A stretch of DNA of 64,000 bases from Prochlorococcus marinus (GCF_001180265.1 NZ_CVSW01000032.1:1-64000), one strand, 5' to 3'; positions 29,944 to 40,377 are shown, numbered from the stretch's first letter. The notes: a model not told the origin generated them from the sequence alone. Numbers and translations are program-made.

Positions 29944-30273
29944 TTACATTTTTATCCAGCCTTTTCTAATCTTGTGTGGATCGTCTAAAAATTTATTAGA
30001 AGCTAATTCCACTCTAACCCAAGTTTCACTTTCACTGACTTTCCAATTACGTAATATTGATAAAGTTGTACCCGTTTCAAGAAGTAATAATTCTTTAGCA
30101 TGAATTTCAGGAAAAGAATAAAGAGAAGTCCTGGAACTCAATATAATTTCATCTGTATTATTAGGAAACTTATTTTGATTTAAAGTTTTTTGGATACCAC
30201 CTGCAGGTAATGTAATTGGAGCTATTAATGCAAAAATAATTAAGCAAAAATTCTTAAGAAGATTATTAATCAT
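29944..30273 (-). CDS. Exported SH3-like domain protein
   Basis: A 109-residue protein with an N-terminal hydrophobic signal (about residues 5-25, cleavage plausible near PAGG). One bacterial SH3-like domain follows (about 42-108; LYSFPEIHAKELLLLETGTTLSIL, then TWVRVE and the end GWI). Such domains often bind cell-wall peptides. Its start overlaps the gyrB stop as ATGA, implying translational coupling, and it precedes the crcB pair by 3 bases. Specific function unknown. Confidence 0.78.
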   Translation of the reverse strand: MINNLLKNFCLIIFALIAPITLPAGGIQKTLNQNKFPNNTDEIILSSRTSLYSFPEIHAKELLLLETGTTLSILRNWKVSESETWVRVELASNKFLDDPHKIRKGWIKM

Positions 30274-32237
30274 ATATCTAAAGTTGCCATATCTAAGTTA
30301 CTACTATGAGTTTCAATGAAATCTCTTCTTGGTGCAACTTTATCTCCCATTAATATGTTGAATATTCTATCAGCCTCAAGTGCATCTTCAATTTCAACTC
30401 TTTTCATCATCCTAGTTTTAGGGTTCATAGTTGTATCCCACAATTGTTTTGGCATCATCTCACCCAATCCCTTAAATCGTTGGATATTATAATTAGCATT
30501 TTCTCCAAAACCTGCAATTGTATCCTTTAATTGATCCTCGTTATAACAGTATTGATGATTCTTACCTCTTTCAACTTTATACAAGGGAGGACAAGCTATG
30601 TATATAAAACCTTTCTCAACAAGTTCTCTTTGATATCTATAAAAAAATGTTAATAAAAGAGTTCTTATGTGAGCGCCGTCAACATCAGCATCAGTCATAA
30701 TTACAACCCTATGATATCTCAAAGATTTTACGTCGAACTCTTCACCTTTTATTCCTAATCCAAGAGCTGTTATTAATGACTGAATTTCTGTATTTTTATA
30801 TATTTTAGTATCGTCAGTTTTTTCAATATTAAGAATTTTACCTCTGAGGGGCAAAATAGCTTGAAAATTTCTATCTCTTCCTTGTTTAGCAGACCCTCCT
30901 GCAGAATCTCCCTCAACGATGTAAATTTCTGTTTCTGATGGATCTCTAGAACTACAGTCTGCTAATTTACCAGGCAAAGTTGAACTTTCAAGGACACTTT
31001 TTCTTCTAACTAATTCCCTAGCCCTTCTTGCAGCTTCTGCTGCATTAAATGATTGAATTGCTTTTTCAAGAATCAAATCAAAAATTCCAGGATTGAATTC
31101 CATATATTTTGTAAGAGCTTCCCCAATAAGAGAGTCAACAATTCCTCTTACTTCAGTGTTTCCTAACTTTGTTTTTGTTTGTCCTTCAAATTCGGGATCT
31201 GGAACTTTAACAGATAAAACTACAGTCAAGCCCTCTCTTATATTCTCGCCAGCTAAATTTTTATCAATTTCTTTTCTTTTGCCTCTCTTTTTTGCAAGAT
31301 TATTGAATGTTCTTGTCAAAACTGTCTTTAATCCTTCAATATGAGTACCACCATCAATAGTTCTAATATTATTTGCAAAACCTAAAATATTATCTGAATA
31401 TACGTCTGAGCACCATTGCAGTGCTGCTTCTACGTAAACATTTTCTTTCTGTGAGTCAACATAAATTATCTCAGGATGAATAGACTCTTTTTCAGCATTC
31501 ATGTATTTAACATATTCTTTAATACCCCCTTCATATAAGTAAATTTCTTGCTTAAAAGAACCATCTGACAACTGATTTCTTTCATCTCTAAAAACAATTT
31601 TTACACCACCATTAAGATAAGCTAGTTCTCTTAACCTAGATGAAAGAAGAGCATATTCGAATTCGATTCCTCCTGAAAAAATCGTTTTATCTGGTTTAAA
31701 ACAAATAGTGGTTCCCTTTTTGAAAGGTTTTATAGATTGCTTTTTGGTTTGCAATTCCCCCTTCGATAAACCTTTTTCAAACCTTTGATTAAACTCACTA
31801 CCCTCTCTGTAAACAGTCACATTAACCCATTCACTTAAAGCATTCACTACAGATATTCCTACTCCATGCAAGCCACCCGAAACTTTATAACCGCCACTTC
31901 CGAATTTACCTCCCGCATGAAGAACAGTCAAAACAGTTTCTAAAGCACTTTTCCCCGTTATTGGATGAATATCTGTTGGGATGCCTCGTCCATTATCAGA
32001 GATTAAAGCAGATCCATCAGCTCGTAGAACTATTTCTATATGATCACAATGCCCTGCTAGTGCTTCGTCAACTGAATTATCAACAACCTCGTATACTAAA
32101 TGATGCAAACCTCTTGGACCTGTAGAACCTATATACATTCCCGGGCGTTTACGAACTGGCTCTAAACCTTCTAAAACCTGAATTTGTTCCGCACCATAAT
32201 CATTTGAGATTTTATTAGATCTTTTGTCCTCACTCAT
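30270..32237 (-). CDS. gyrB: DNA gyrase subunit B
   Basis: GyrB is the ATPase subunit of gyrase, which introduces negative supercoils. The 655-residue protein has the GHKL ATPase domain (EVVDNSVDEALAGHCD about 50; ISDNGRGIPTD; GGLHGVGISVVNALS). The transducer domain follows, and then the TOPRIM domain with EGDSAGGSAKQGRDR (about 437) and TDADVDGAHIRTLLLTFF (about 510). The length is that of the short, insert-free GyrB form. Its leader holds an inverted repeat followed by a T-run (32245-32284). Confidence 0.98.
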   Translation of the reverse strand: MSEDKRSNKISNDYGAEQIQVLEGLEPVRKRPGMYIGSTGPRGLHHLVYEVVDNSVDEALAGHCDHIEIVLRADGSALISDNGRGIPTDIHPITGKSALETVLTVLHAGGKFGSGGYKVSGGLHGVGISVVNALSEWVNVTVYREGSEFNQRFEKGLSKGELQTKKQSIKPFKKGTTICFKPDKTIFSGGIEFEYALLSSRLRELAYLNGGVKIVFRDERNQLSDGSFKQEIYLYEGGIKEYVKYMNAEKESIHPEIIYVDSQKENVYVEAALQWCSDVYSDNILGFANNIRTIDGGTHIEGLKTVLTRTFNNLAKKRGKRKEIDKNLAGENIREGLTVVLSVKVPDPEFEGQTKTKLGNTEVRGIVDSLIGEALTKYMEFNPGIFDLILEKAIQSFNAAEAARRARELVRRKSVLESSTLPGKLADCSSRDPSETEIYIVEGDSAGGSAKQGRDRNFQAILPLRGKILNIEKTDDTKIYKNTEIQSLITALGLGIKGEEFDVKSLRYHRVVIMTDADVDGAHIRTLLLTFFYRYQRELVEKGFIYIACPPLYKVERGKNHQYCYNEDQLKDTIAGFGENANYNIQRFKGLGEMMPKQLWDTTMNPKTRMMKRVEIEDALEADRIFNILMGDKVAPRRDFIETHSSNLDMATLDI

Positions 32238-32244
32238 TTAATAT

Positions 32245-32284
32245 AAAAAAAAACAATAAACTTTTAAAATGTTATTTTAAAAGT
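32245..32284 (-). promoter_or_regulatory. Inverted repeat plus T-run in the gyrB leader
   Basis: On the minus strand, ACTTTTAAAAT and ATTTTAAAAGT form a perfect 11-bp stem around a 3-base loop (32284-32260). Six bases later comes a run of nine T (32253-32245), 7 bases before the gyrB start codon. The shape is that of an intrinsic terminator or attenuator, but the stem contains only two G-C pairs or fewer, so stability is doubtful. It could equally be a protein-binding or supercoiling-sensitive site. Confidence 0.35.
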
Positions 32285-32387
32285 ACTTTCATTAAACTTA
32301 CCACTGCAATAAGAGAAAGGCTCGCAGTCTATGAAAAATTTAATCACTTTAATTATATAGCTAATAGATTTTTCTTCAGAAATTCAT

Positions 32388-33287
32388 ATGTCTTCCAATC
32401 GACCTAATGTAATAGTTTTAGTTGGACCTACAGCAAGTGGTAAAACAGAATTAGCTATTGAGATCGCGAAGTACTTTAAAACTCGTATACATAATATTGA
32501 TTCAAGACAAATTTATAAGTCAATGGATATTGGGACAGCTAAACCATCTAAAAATCAACAAAAAAAAATAAAGCATTTTTTAATTGATATTGAAGAGCCT
32601 GTGAATCATATGAATGTAAAACAATTTCAAGAAATTGCTCAAAATTCCATACAAAGAGAACTTAAAAAAAATTATTTACCTTTTCTTGTCGGAGGAAGTG
32701 GTTTATATATGAACTCAATAACAAAAGGATTTTTTGTACCAGATGTCCCTCCACAAAATGATTTAAGAAAACAATTTAAAGAAATTGGTCAGAAAGAATG
32801 TTGGGAGCTTTTGAAAAATTGTGATCCAGAGTCAACAAAAAAAATCAACTTTGCTGATCAGATTAGAACAATAAGAGCATTAGAAGTTTATTACGTAACA
32901 GGTAAAACTTTATCAACTCAAAAAGTTCAAAAACCACCTGGCTGGAGAATTCTAGAACTTGGATTAGATAGAGAAAATTTAAAAGAAAGAATTATACAAA
33001 GAACAAAAAATATGTTTTTATCTGGGATTATTGATGAGACAAAATACCTTATTTCTCAGTATGGATATAACCTACCAATATTAGAGACTATTGGTTACCG
33101 TGAAGCTATGGCAGTCTTACAAAACCACTTAACCATTGATAAGGCAATTGAGTTAACTAATGCAAAAACCATTCAATTTGCTAAAAGACAAAAAACATGG
33201 TTTCGTAATAAAAATAATCCTATTTGGCTTAATAACAAAAACCTGCTAAAAGATGCAATAATTAAAATAGAGTCTTTTTTAGGCTAA
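32388..33287 (+). CDS. miaA: tRNA dimethylallyltransferase
   Basis: MiaA adds a dimethylallyl group to A37 of tRNAs that read UNN codons. The P-loop [16 protein letters not shown] (about 13-28), [17 protein letters not shown] (about 38-54), [14 protein letters not shown] (about 101) and the late RQKTWFRN (about 272) are all family signatures. The 299-residue length is normal. It is divergent from gyrB over 150 bases and is followed after 52 bases by infC. Confidence 0.97.
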   Translation: MSSNRPNVIVLVGPTASGKTELAIEIAKYFKTRIHNIDSRQIYKSMDIGTAKPSKNQQKKIKHFLIDIEEPVNHMNVKQFQEIAQNSIQRELKKNYLPFLVGGSGLYMNSITKGFFVPDVPPQNDLRKQFKEIGQKECWELLKNCDPESTKKINFADQIRTIRALEVYYVTGKTLSTQKVQKPPGWRILELGLDRENLKERIIQRTKNMFLSGIIDETKYLISQYGYNLPILETIGYREAMAVLQNHLTIDKAIELTNAKTIQFAKRQKTWFRNKNNPIWLNNKNLLKDAIIKIESFLG

Positions 33288-33339
33288 CTTTGTAAATAAG
33301 AGATTTGTTCATCATCCAATCAATTTTCAACTAAACTGA

Positions 33340-33912
33340 ATGCCACCACGCCCACGCTTTGACCGCCGCGCTCCAGTTAGAGAGCTCCCAAATATTAATG
33401 AAAGAATAAAATACACCCAATTGAGAGTCGTTGATTCAGATGGACAACAATTAGGAGTTATTGATAGATCAAAAGCATTAGAAATTGCATCTCAAAGAGA
33501 ACTTGATTTGGTTTTAGTAAGCGAAAAAGCAAATCCCCCCGTTTGTAGAATCATGAATTATGGAAAATATAAATTTGAACAAGAAAAAAAAGCAAAAGAA
33601 GCGAGAAAAAAATCTCATCAAACAGAAGTTAAAGAAGTAAAAATGAGGTACAAAATTGACAAGCATGATTACGACGTACGTATAGGTCAAGCTTCGAAAT
33701 TTTTAAAATCGGGAGACAAAGTAAAATGTACTGTAATTTTTAGGGGTAGAGAAATTCAACACTCAAATTTGGCTGAAACACTTCTTTTAAAAATGGCTAA
33801 TGATTTAGAAGAGCAGTCAGAAGTTCAACAAAAGCCAAAAAGAGAAGGCAGAAATATGATTATGTTTTTAAGCCCAAGAAAAACTCCTCTTATAAAAAAA
33901 GAAGAAGTGTGA
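33340..33912 (+). CDS. infC: Translation initiation factor IF-3
   Basis: IF-3 keeps ribosomal subunits apart and checks start-codon selection. The N-terminal domain (about 18-85; [33 protein letters not shown]) and C-terminal domain (about 95-180; [23 protein letters not shown], then FRGREIQHS) are complete. The start is ATG at 33340, not the rare AUU/AUC codon used for autoregulation in enterobacteria. rpmI and rplT, its usual operon partners elsewhere, lie 30 kb away at the other end of this window. Confidence 0.97.
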   Translation: MPPRPRFDRRAPVRELPNINERIKYTQLRVVDSDGQQLGVIDRSKALEIASQRELDLVLVSEKANPPVCRIMNYGKYKFEQEKKAKEARKKSHQTEVKEVKMRYKIDKHDYDVRIGQASKFLKSGDKVKCTVIFRGREIQHSNLAETLLLKMANDLEEQSEVQQKPKREGRNMIMFLSPRKTPLIKKEEV

Positions 33913-33990
33913 GAAATTATTTTCGAAAAACTATGACGAATGTTAAAGTGTCACTGTGAATAAAAATTAATTAGTAAGGATTTTTATAAA

Positions 33991-34977
33991 GTGAGATTCC
34001 ATATTCAACAGGAAAGTGATATCCCAGCATCAACACAACTATATAATCAAATTTGCTTTGCAATTGCGGCAAGACATTATCCACCAGGTCACCGACTTCC
34101 CAGTACAAGGCAACTCGCAATGCAGACAGGACTGCATCGAAATACTATAAGCAAAGTTTACAGACAACTTGAAATAGATGGAGTTGTTGAAGCTATAGCT
34201 GGTTCAGGTATTTATGTAAGAGATAATCTTAATAAAAAAAACTTAAAAAAATCACTCTACAATAAAGAAAGGGAAATTAAACCACCTGATCAAGAAGCAA
34301 AAAAAGCTATCAATAACTTCATAAATCTTGGCTGCACCCTTCAAGAAACAAAAGAAGTATTAATCAATGAAATTGATTGGCGTATGAAATGCGGAGCAAG
34401 AATTATAGTTAGTACTCCTAGAGAGGATATAGGAGCTTCAATGCTAATAGCGGAAGACCTCTTTCCAAAAGTTAACGTCCCAGTTGAGGTTGTTCCTATG
34501 GAAGAATTAGAAAAAGTTTTGAGTAATTCTAATCATGGTACTATTGTCACCAGCAGATATTTTTTACAGCCTTTAGAAAAAGTTGCCAAACAACATGGAG
34601 TTCGAGCTATTGCAGTTGACTTGAGCGACTTTCAAAAAGAACTAAAGATTCTCAAAGAATTAAGTCCTGGTAGCTGTGTAGGTATTGTTAGCATAAGCCC
34701 AGGATTATTAAGAGCAGCAGAGGTTATCATACATAGCATGCGAGGAAGTGAATTAATGCTTATGACGGCAATCTCGGAAAATCAGAGTAGATTACTTTCA
34801 CTTTTAAAAGCGTCAAACCACATAGTTTGCGATGGGCCAAGTTTATCGGTTGTTGAAGATATATTATTAAAAAATCGTTCTCAGCTGATGAGATTACCTA
34901 AAATAATTTGCGCTAAAAATTATTTAAGTATCGAAACAATAAACCAATTAAAAAAAGAAATTGGAGTTACGAACTAG
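33991..34977 (+). CDS. GntR-type regulator with an unfamiliar C-terminal domain
   Basis: A 328-residue transcription regulator. The N-terminal winged helix-turn-helix (about residues 10-78; PASTQLYNQICFAIA, PPGHRLPSTRQLAMQTGLHR, GVVEAIAGSGIYV) is typical of the GntR family, YtrA/MocR-like. The rest (about 100-328) is not the aminotransferase domain of MocR proteins nor a FadR or UbiC-like fold I can recognise. It contains alternating strand/helix elements (RIIVSTPREDIGASMLIAED; VGIVSISPGLLRAAEVII) suggesting a Rossmann-like ligand domain. It starts with GTG at 33991 and lies 3 bases before cysE. Confidence 0.87.
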   Translation: MRFHIQQESDIPASTQLYNQICFAIAARHYPPGHRLPSTRQLAMQTGLHRNTISKVYRQLEIDGVVEAIAGSGIYVRDNLNKKNLKKSLYNKEREIKPPDQEAKKAINNFINLGCTLQETKEVLINEIDWRMKCGARIIVSTPREDIGASMLIAEDLFPKVNVPVEVVPMEELEKVLSNSNHGTIVTSRYFLQPLEKVAKQHGVRAIAVDLSDFQKELKILKELSPGSCVGIVSISPGLLRAAEVIIHSMRGSELMLMTAISENQSRLLSLLKASNHIVCDGPSLSVVEDILLKNRSQLMRLPKIICAKNYLSIETINQLKKEIGVTN

Positions 34978-34980
34978 AGA

Positions 34981-35718
34981 ATGATACTAAGAACTCTTAA
35001 ATCAGATATAGAAATTATCAAAGAAAGAGATCCTGCTGCCAGAGGAATATTAGAGATTTTTCTTTGTTACCCAGGCTTTCAGTCAATAGTTATTCATAGG
35101 TTTACTCATAAATTGTGGCAATTAAAAATCCCTTTAATCCCTCGCTTTTTAAGTCATCTCAATAGGTTAACAACAGGGATAGAAATCCATCCTGGGGCCA
35201 AAATTGGCAAACGAGTTTTCATAGATCATGGAATGGGAGTTGTAATTGGAGAAACCGCTGAGATAGGAAACAATTGCCTACTGTATCAGGGAGTTACCTT
35301 AGGAGGTACTGGTAAAAGTCATGGTAAAAGACATCCAACTCTAATGGAAAATGTTGTAGTTGGAGCAGGCGCAAAAGTTCTTGGATCGATTACAGTAGGG
35401 TCTAATACCAGAATTGGAGCAGGCTCAGTAGTTGTTCGAAATGTAGAGGGGAATAGTACTGTGGTTGGAGTTCCTGGCAGAATAGTACATCAAAGCGGAG
35501 TCAAAGTTAATCCATTAGCTCACTCTGCCTTACCAGATGCAGAAGCTAATGTAATAAAAAATCTAATGGATAGAATAGACTTGCTTGAAAATGAAATTCT
35601 AAAATTACAAAAAACTCTTCAATGTTTAGCAAACTCAGAATCTATTGATATCTCTAAACTTGGAGATGCTCAAAATCTTAAAGACAAAGAAATAATAGAA
35701 TTTCTTGGTGATGATTAA
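34981..35718 (+). CDS. cysE: Serine O-acetyltransferase
   Basis: CysE acetylates serine to O-acetylserine, the acceptor for sulfide in cysteine synthesis. The N-terminal helical part (about 1-60) is followed by the left-handed beta-helix of hexapeptide repeats: IHPGAKIGKRVFIDHGMGVV, GETAEIGNNCLLYQGVTLGG and SITVGSNTRIGAGSVVV pieces. The active-site histidine is in FIDHGMG and a second in KSHGKRHPT. It lies 3 bases after the GntR-type gene, strongly suggesting co-transcription. Confidence 0.95.
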   Translation: MILRTLKSDIEIIKERDPAARGILEIFLCYPGFQSIVIHRFTHKLWQLKIPLIPRFLSHLNRLTTGIEIHPGAKIGKRVFIDHGMGVVIGETAEIGNNCLLYQGVTLGGTGKSHGKRHPTLMENVVVGAGAKVLGSITVGSNTRIGAGSVVVRNVEGNSTVVGVPGRIVHQSGVKVNPLAHSALPDAEANVIKNLMDRIDLLENEILKLQKTLQCLANSESIDISKLGDAQNLKDKEIIEFLGDD

Positions 35719-35726
35719 ATCTAAAT

Positions 35727-38558
35727 TTAATTTTTATCATCCGAATCAGTTTTTGGTTGAAACATAAACATTGAATAAATAACGTTTCGTCTCATATTTG
35801 TCATCATTTCGAGAAACATATCATATCCTTCATTTTTGTACTCTATTAAAGGATCTTTTTGTCCATAACCTCTTAATCCAACCGATTCTCTCAAAGAATC
35901 CATAGATTGAAGGTGTTCTCTCCATAAATTATCAATTTGCTGCAAAATAAAGAATCTTTCAGCTTCTCTCATTAATCCTGGACGAATCTTTTCTATTTGT
36001 GATTCCTTTAAATCATAAGCTGTACGCAATTGCTCTTGAAGATAGTTTTTTAATTCTTCTATTGACAATAACTTGATATCATCAACTTTAAGGTCATCTA
36101 ATAAATATATAAACTCTTTAACTTTAGAAATTAATTGATCAATATTCCATTCTTCTGGAGGTAGATCAGGATTAATATAAGCCTCTACAATTTCACACAT
36201 TGTTCTTTCCCCATATCCTATGACTTGCCTTTTTAAATCATTTCCTTGCAAGACTCTTATTCTTTCGCTGTAAACTGCTTTTCTTTGATTATTCATTACC
36301 TCGTCATATTCAAAAACTTGTTTTCTAATATCGTAATAATATGTTTCTACCTTCTTTTGCGCACTTTCTAAAGACCTAGTTAGCATTCCTGATTCGATAG
36401 GCATATCTTCATCCACCCTAAATGCATTCATTAGATTTGCTACCCTGTCACCTCCAAAAATTCTTAATAAATTATCTTCTAAAGATAAAAAGAATCTTGT
36501 ACTTCCAGAATCACCTTGTCTTCCTGACCTCCCCCTAAGTTGATTATCCACCCTTCTTGATTCATGTCTCTCAGTCCCAATGACATGTAAACCACCTACT
36601 TCTCTTACTTTTTGTTCTTCATGAATCAAAACTTTTTCATATTCCTCTTTTACACGTGATAAAGATTCTCTTAAAAGCTTTATCATATTATCTTCGGTTG
36701 GTGCTTTTTCTGCAGCTGTAGCTATTCTGTCATCTAACTCCAAGACAGAAAGCTGTCTATCACCCCAATTCTTAACAAGTTCATCAGATAAAAGAGAAAG
36801 TTTCTTTTCAACTTCTTCATCCAGTTTGCAAGGAAAAAGACTTGTAGAAGAATCCTGAATTTTCTTTTTAGAATTTGAGCCGACTTTTTGAGAAAAACCA
36901 CCCTTAGATTTTGAACTTCTTTGTTTAGGTATCGGTGGCTTATGCTCATCATCTGGTTTAACTAATAAAGGAATTAGAATTTCTTTTAATTTAAGTCTTG
37001 CCATATAGTCACTATTTCCGCCAAGGATTATATCTGTTCCTCTTCCAGCCATATTAGTAGCAATAGTAACGGCTCCTGCTCGTCCCGCTTGAGCTACAAT
37101 TTCTGCCTCACGTTCAACATTTTCTGGCTTGGCATTTAACAAGTTGTGTGGGATTTTTTCATCAGCTAAAAGTGAACTTAACAACTCACTTTTTTCAACA
37201 CTTGTTGTTCCAACTAAAACAGGTCTACCATCTCTATGAATTTGGGCAGTTTCTTTAGCAACAGCTTTCCATTTACCTATCTCTGTCTTAAATACTTGAT
37301 CAGGCCAATCTTTTCTCTTTCTTATTTGATTTGTTGGTATAACTGTTGATTCTAATTTATAAGTCTTTTCAAATTCAACTTCCTCTGTTTTGGCAGTTCC
37401 TGTCATACCTGCTAAACCAGGATATAAAAGGAAAAAATTCTGATAAGTAATTGATGCTAATGTTTGGGTCTCTGGCTGAATTTTAAGATTCTCTTTCGCT
37501 TCTATCGCCTGATGCTGACCGTCACTCCATCGCCTCCCTGGCATTACCCTACCCGTAAATTCATCAACTATCACAGCCTCATCATTCTTAATAATATAAT
37601 TAACATCTTTAATAAATAATTCCTTGGCTTTTAAAGCATTGGTTATATAATGCGCCCAAGGGTCTTTAGGATTATATAAATCACTTACTGCCAAATACTC
37701 TTCACATTTAGCGAAACCTTGATCAGTTAAGATACAACTTCTCTGCTTTTCATCAACTTCATAATCCCCTTCTGGATCAATACCATCTTTACTTAATTCT
37801 TTTGCTTTTACTAGTTCCAGAGCTAATTCTGAAGCTTTTTGATATTTCTCTTGGGGTCTTTCGACTTGGCCAGAAATGATCAGAGGTGTTCTAGCTTCAT
37901 CAATTAATATTGAATCTACCTCATCAATGACACAATAATTGAATTTTCTTTGCACTACCTCATTAATATCGGTAGCCATATTATCTCTTAAATAGTCAAA
38001 CCCTAATTCCGAATTCGTAGCATAGGTTATATCACAGTCATAATTTTTCTTTCTCTCAACTGGGCTCATATCTTGCTGAATCAAACCAACGGATAAACCT
38101 AAAAAACGATGAACTTGTCCCATCCACTCAGCATCTCTTCTAGCTAAATAGTCATTTACAGTAACAACATGAACCCCTTTGCCAGTTAACGCATTGAGAT
38201 AACAAGGCAATGTTGCGACAAGAGTTTTTCCTTCTCCAGTCTTCATCTCAGCAATTTGACATTCATGTAAAACCATCCCGCCTATTAATTGAACGTCAAA
38301 ATGTCTCATCTCAAGAACACGTTTACTTGCTTCTCTAACAATTGCAAAGGCTTTAGGAAGAAATTCTTCTAAAAGTTCCTTTTGTTTTTTAATATCTAAT
38401 TCAGATGAGATCTTTAATTTAAGATGATGAGTTTCTCCTCTCAACTCATCATCAGTTAATTTAGAAATTTCTTCTTCTAAAAAATTTATCTCCTCCACTA
38501 TTGGTTGATAGCGCTTTAACTTTCGTGTATTCGGATCTCCCAACAAAAGTTTTAGCAT
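35727..38558 (-). CDS. secA: Preprotein translocase ATPase SecA
   Basis: SecA is the motor that pushes preproteins through SecYEG in the plasma and thylakoid membranes. Walker A is [14 protein letters not shown] (about 105-118), the DEAD-like box is [18 protein letters not shown] (about 210), and [14 protein letters not shown] (about 497) marks the second nucleotide domain. A Lys/Ser-rich insertion lies at about 535-580. The C-terminus ends [11 protein letters not shown] without the cysteine-rich zinc motif of many bacterial SecAs. At 943 residues it matches cyanobacterial and plastid forms. Confidence 0.97.
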   Translation of the reverse strand: MLKLLLGDPNTRKLKRYQPIVEEINFLEEEISKLTDDELRGETHHLKLKISSELDIKKQKELLEEFLPKAFAIVREASKRVLEMRHFDVQLIGGMVLHECQIAEMKTGEGKTLVATLPCYLNALTGKGVHVVTVNDYLARRDAEWMGQVHRFLGLSVGLIQQDMSPVERKKNYDCDITYATNSELGFDYLRDNMATDINEVVQRKFNYCVIDEVDSILIDEARTPLIISGQVERPQEKYQKASELALELVKAKELSKDGIDPEGDYEVDEKQRSCILTDQGFAKCEEYLAVSDLYNPKDPWAHYITNALKAKELFIKDVNYIIKNDEAVIVDEFTGRVMPGRRWSDGQHQAIEAKENLKIQPETQTLASITYQNFFLLYPGLAGMTGTAKTEEVEFEKTYKLESTVIPTNQIRKRKDWPDQVFKTEIGKWKAVAKETAQIHRDGRPVLVGTTSVEKSELLSSLLADEKIPHNLLNAKPENVEREAEIVAQAGRAGAVTIATNMAGRGTDIILGGNSDYMARLKLKEILIPLLVKPDDEHKPPIPKQRSSKSKGGFSQKVGSNSKKKIQDSSTSLFPCKLDEEVEKKLSLLSDELVKNWGDRQLSVLELDDRIATAAEKAPTEDNMIKLLRESLSRVKEEYEKVLIHEEQKVREVGGLHVIGTERHESRRVDNQLRGRSGRQGDSGSTRFFLSLEDNLLRIFGGDRVANLMNAFRVDEDMPIESGMLTRSLESAQKKVETYYYDIRKQVFEYDEVMNNQRKAVYSERIRVLQGNDLKRQVIGYGERTMCEIVEAYINPDLPPEEWNIDQLISKVKEFIYLLDDLKVDDIKLLSIEELKNYLQEQLRTAYDLKESQIEKIRPGLMREAERFFILQQIDNLWREHLQSMDSLRESVGLRGYGQKDPLIEYKNEGYDMFLEMMTNMRRNVIYSMFMFQPKTDSDDKN

Positions 38559-38595
38559 AAGTAGTAGTCCTTAAAAAATTCATCTTATTACAAAC

Positions 38596-38601
38596 ATTAT
38601 A
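38596..38601 (-). promoter_or_regulatory. Candidate -10 element of secA
   Basis: On the minus strand a perfect TATAAT lies 37 bases before the secA start codon, predicting a leader of about 30 bases. No strong -35 is seen at standard spacing, which is common in AT-rich cyanobacterial genomes. The remainder of the 173-base gap up to 38731 shows no gene I can support. Confidence 0.45.
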
Positions 38602-38731
38602 AATTAGTGCGTTACAACAGAATGAAGAAAAATCATAACTCTTTATTTTATAGAAATGATCGACTAGTGTATTTAAATTGCAATCAAAAAAAATAACCTA
38701 ACTATCATCGATTTTTACCACTTTTTTAAAA

Positions 38732-39187
38732 ATGAAAGCAATATCTCTAATAAACCATTCCAAAGGAGCTATAGGTTTAAGATTTTTTGGATTAGGCCCA
38801 AACCTAAAGCCAACTAATGGATTAAATAAATTAAAAATATTACTTGATAGAAACGCTTTCTGGGCAAAAAATAGAACAATTAAAGATCTAAAAAAGTGTC
38901 TTGCAAACAGTGATGTTGTAATAAGTCTTTGGGTTGATAACGAAATAGTTGGTTTTGGTAGAGCTTTAACAGATGGAATTTACCGAGGGGTTCTTTGGGA
39001 TATAGTTATTGATCAAAATCACCAAGGAAAGGGTTTTGGGAAATTAATTATAAACAATCTTTTATCTTCTAAGAAAATTAAAAATACAAAGAAATTATAT
39101 TTAATGACTACCAATAAAAAATTGTTTTATTCTCAACTTGAATTTAAAGAAGTTACTTCTCAAAATTTATTATTAAGAGAAATATAA
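38732..39187 (+). CDS. GNAT-family N-acetyltransferase
   Basis: A 151-residue protein of the GNAT fold. The acetyl-CoA-binding motif A is clear: WDIVIDQNHQGKGFGKLIIN (Q/R-x-x-G-x-G/A pattern as QGKGFG, about 95-112). A conserved strand precedes it (VWDNEIVGFGRALTDGIYRG region). The C-terminal motif with F-Y is also present (KLFYSQLEFKEV). It resembles small cyanobacterial and plastid GNATs. The acceptor may be a protein lysine or a small amine; this cannot be read from sequence. Confidence 0.85.
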   Translation: MKAISLINHSKGAIGLRFFGLGPNLKPTNGLNKLKILLDRNAFWAKNRTIKDLKKCLANSDVVISLWVDNEIVGFGRALTDGIYRGVLWDIVIDQNHQGKGFGKLIINNLLSSKKIKNTKKLYLMTTNKKLFYSQLEFKEVTSQNLLLREI

Positions 39188-39243
39188 GGAATAATATCTA
39201 TAACAATAAGTTCGAATGAAAAAAATTCAATTCATAAATTAAA

Positions 39244-39675
39244 TCAAGAAACAAATTTACTATAAAGCCATCTTATAAAAGGACCTAATATAGGAACGGG
39301 ACCAAAAGTTGGTCCACAAAAATCAAAATAATCTCTGTGTTCTTTTATTAAGCCATTTTCCCCAAATAATAATCGTGTAGTTCCAGGATAAATAAATTCT
39401 TTACCCATAATTTTTAAACCCATTGTCCATTCAACGAATCCACAATTTCCACTAATAGAGATTGCATGAGTTTCTAAAAAAACATCATCACATCTTTTAA
39501 TTAGCTTTTCTTGAGCTTTAATATATGAATCTAATCCCTTTGTTTCCTGCGTTGGATCTACAAAAATAACATTCTCATTATAAAATTCAGCCCATTTTTG
39601 TTTTGTTGGTGCATCTGCACCATAAGATTTTGTAAATAGTCGCCTAAGATCTTCAATAGAAATTAATCTTGACAT
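39244..39675 (-). CDS. NTF2/SnoaL-like fold protein
   Basis: A 143-residue protein with the layout of the NTF2-like (SnoaL) cone fold: a helical start (ISIEDLRRLFTKSYG), then WAEFYNENVIFVDPTQETKG with the typical F-x-D-P turn. Later strands are GNCGFVEWTMGLKI and FPGTTRLLFGENGLIKEHRDYFD-like segments. These proteins may be enzymes, binding proteins or scaffolds. There is no signal peptide. It lies next to tRNA-Gly on the same strand. No substrate can be assigned. Confidence 0.8.
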   Translation of the reverse strand: MSRLISIEDLRRLFTKSYGADAPTKQKWAEFYNENVIFVDPTQETKGLDSYIKAQEKLIKRCDDVFLETHAISISGNCGFVEWTMGLKIMGKEFIYPGTTRLLFGENGLIKEHRDYFDFCGPTFGPVPILGPFIRWLYSKFVS

Positions 39676-39720
39676 TATAAAATTATTACTATTAATAGTT
39701 TAAAAGATACAAACATTAAA

Positions 39721-39792
39721 AGCGGATGAAGAGATTCGAACTCTCGACATTCTCCTTGGCAAGGAGATGCTCTACCACTGAGCTACATCCGC
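39721..39792 (-). tRNA. trnG-GCC: tRNA-Gly (anticodon GCC)
   Basis: On the minus strand: acceptor GCGGATG/CATCCGC, hence a GCGGATG start typical of tRNA-Gly, D-arm GCTC...GAGC, anticodon stem TCTCC/GGAGA around loop TTGCCAA, and T-arm GAGAG-TTCGAAT-CTCTT (one G-U). The anticodon GCC reads GGC and GGU. The discriminator is U at 39721, and CCA is not encoded. Confidence 0.97.
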
Positions 39793-39851
39793 AGAACATT
39801 GTTATTTTATATCAAAGAAGGGATCATTGAAAAATAATTAATTTTTTTCAA

Positions 39852-40328
39852 CTAATTTAAATTTTTAATTAAAGATCCCATCTCAATTGCTTGCAAAGCA
39901 TAATTCCAACCAAGATTATTCTTAATCCCCGCTCTCTCTAAAGCCTGCTGCATAGTATCAGTAGTTAAAACTCCAAAAATAATTGGAACATTATTCTCAT
40001 TTGAAACTTGTGAAATACCTTTGCTTGCTTCAGATATAACCACATCATAGTGAGAAGTTTCCCCACGAATCACAGCCCCAAGAGCAATTACAACGTCATA
40101 ACTCTTTTTCTTCATAAGAGTTTTAGCTGCAATTGGCAATTCGAATGAACCAGGTACCCAAACTATATCTACTTGATTACTTAATTCAGAAGTATCTAAA
40201 CCATGTCTTTTTAAACAATCAAGACAACCAGATAAAATTTTATTTGTAATTAAATCATTAAATCTTGCTATTACAATCCCAACTTTTAAAGTAGAGGCAT
40301 TAGTAAAAGAACCCTCAAAAATAGCCAT
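39852..40328 (-). CDS. ribH: 6,7-dimethyl-8-ribityllumazine synthase
   Basis: RibH makes the lumazine precursor of riboflavin and assembles into hollow shells. The 158-residue protein shows [17 protein letters not shown] (about 17-33) and [15 protein letters not shown] (about 56-70, substrate contacts). [16 protein letters not shown] (about 82-97) carries the catalytic histidine. [20 protein letters not shown] comes next, in two parts. It lies between tRNA-Gly and psbZ on the same strand, with 49 bases to psbZ. Confidence 0.97.
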   Translation of the reverse strand: MAIFEGSFTNASTLKVGIVIARFNDLITNKILSGCLDCLKRHGLDTSELSNQVDIVWVPGSFELPIAAKTLMKKKSYDVVIALGAVIRGETSHYDVVISEASKGISQVSNENNVPIIFGVLTTDTMQQALERAGIKNNLGWNYALQAIEMGSLIKNLN

Positions 40329-40377
40329 TAAATTTTACTTAGATATATTAATAGACTCTCACGAAAAGGTATTAAGT

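Noticed and set aside
38622-38696. A 24-codon reading frame in the gap upstream of secA
   Set aside because: No similarity to any small photosystem protein I know, no ribosome binding site, and polar random-looking composition.
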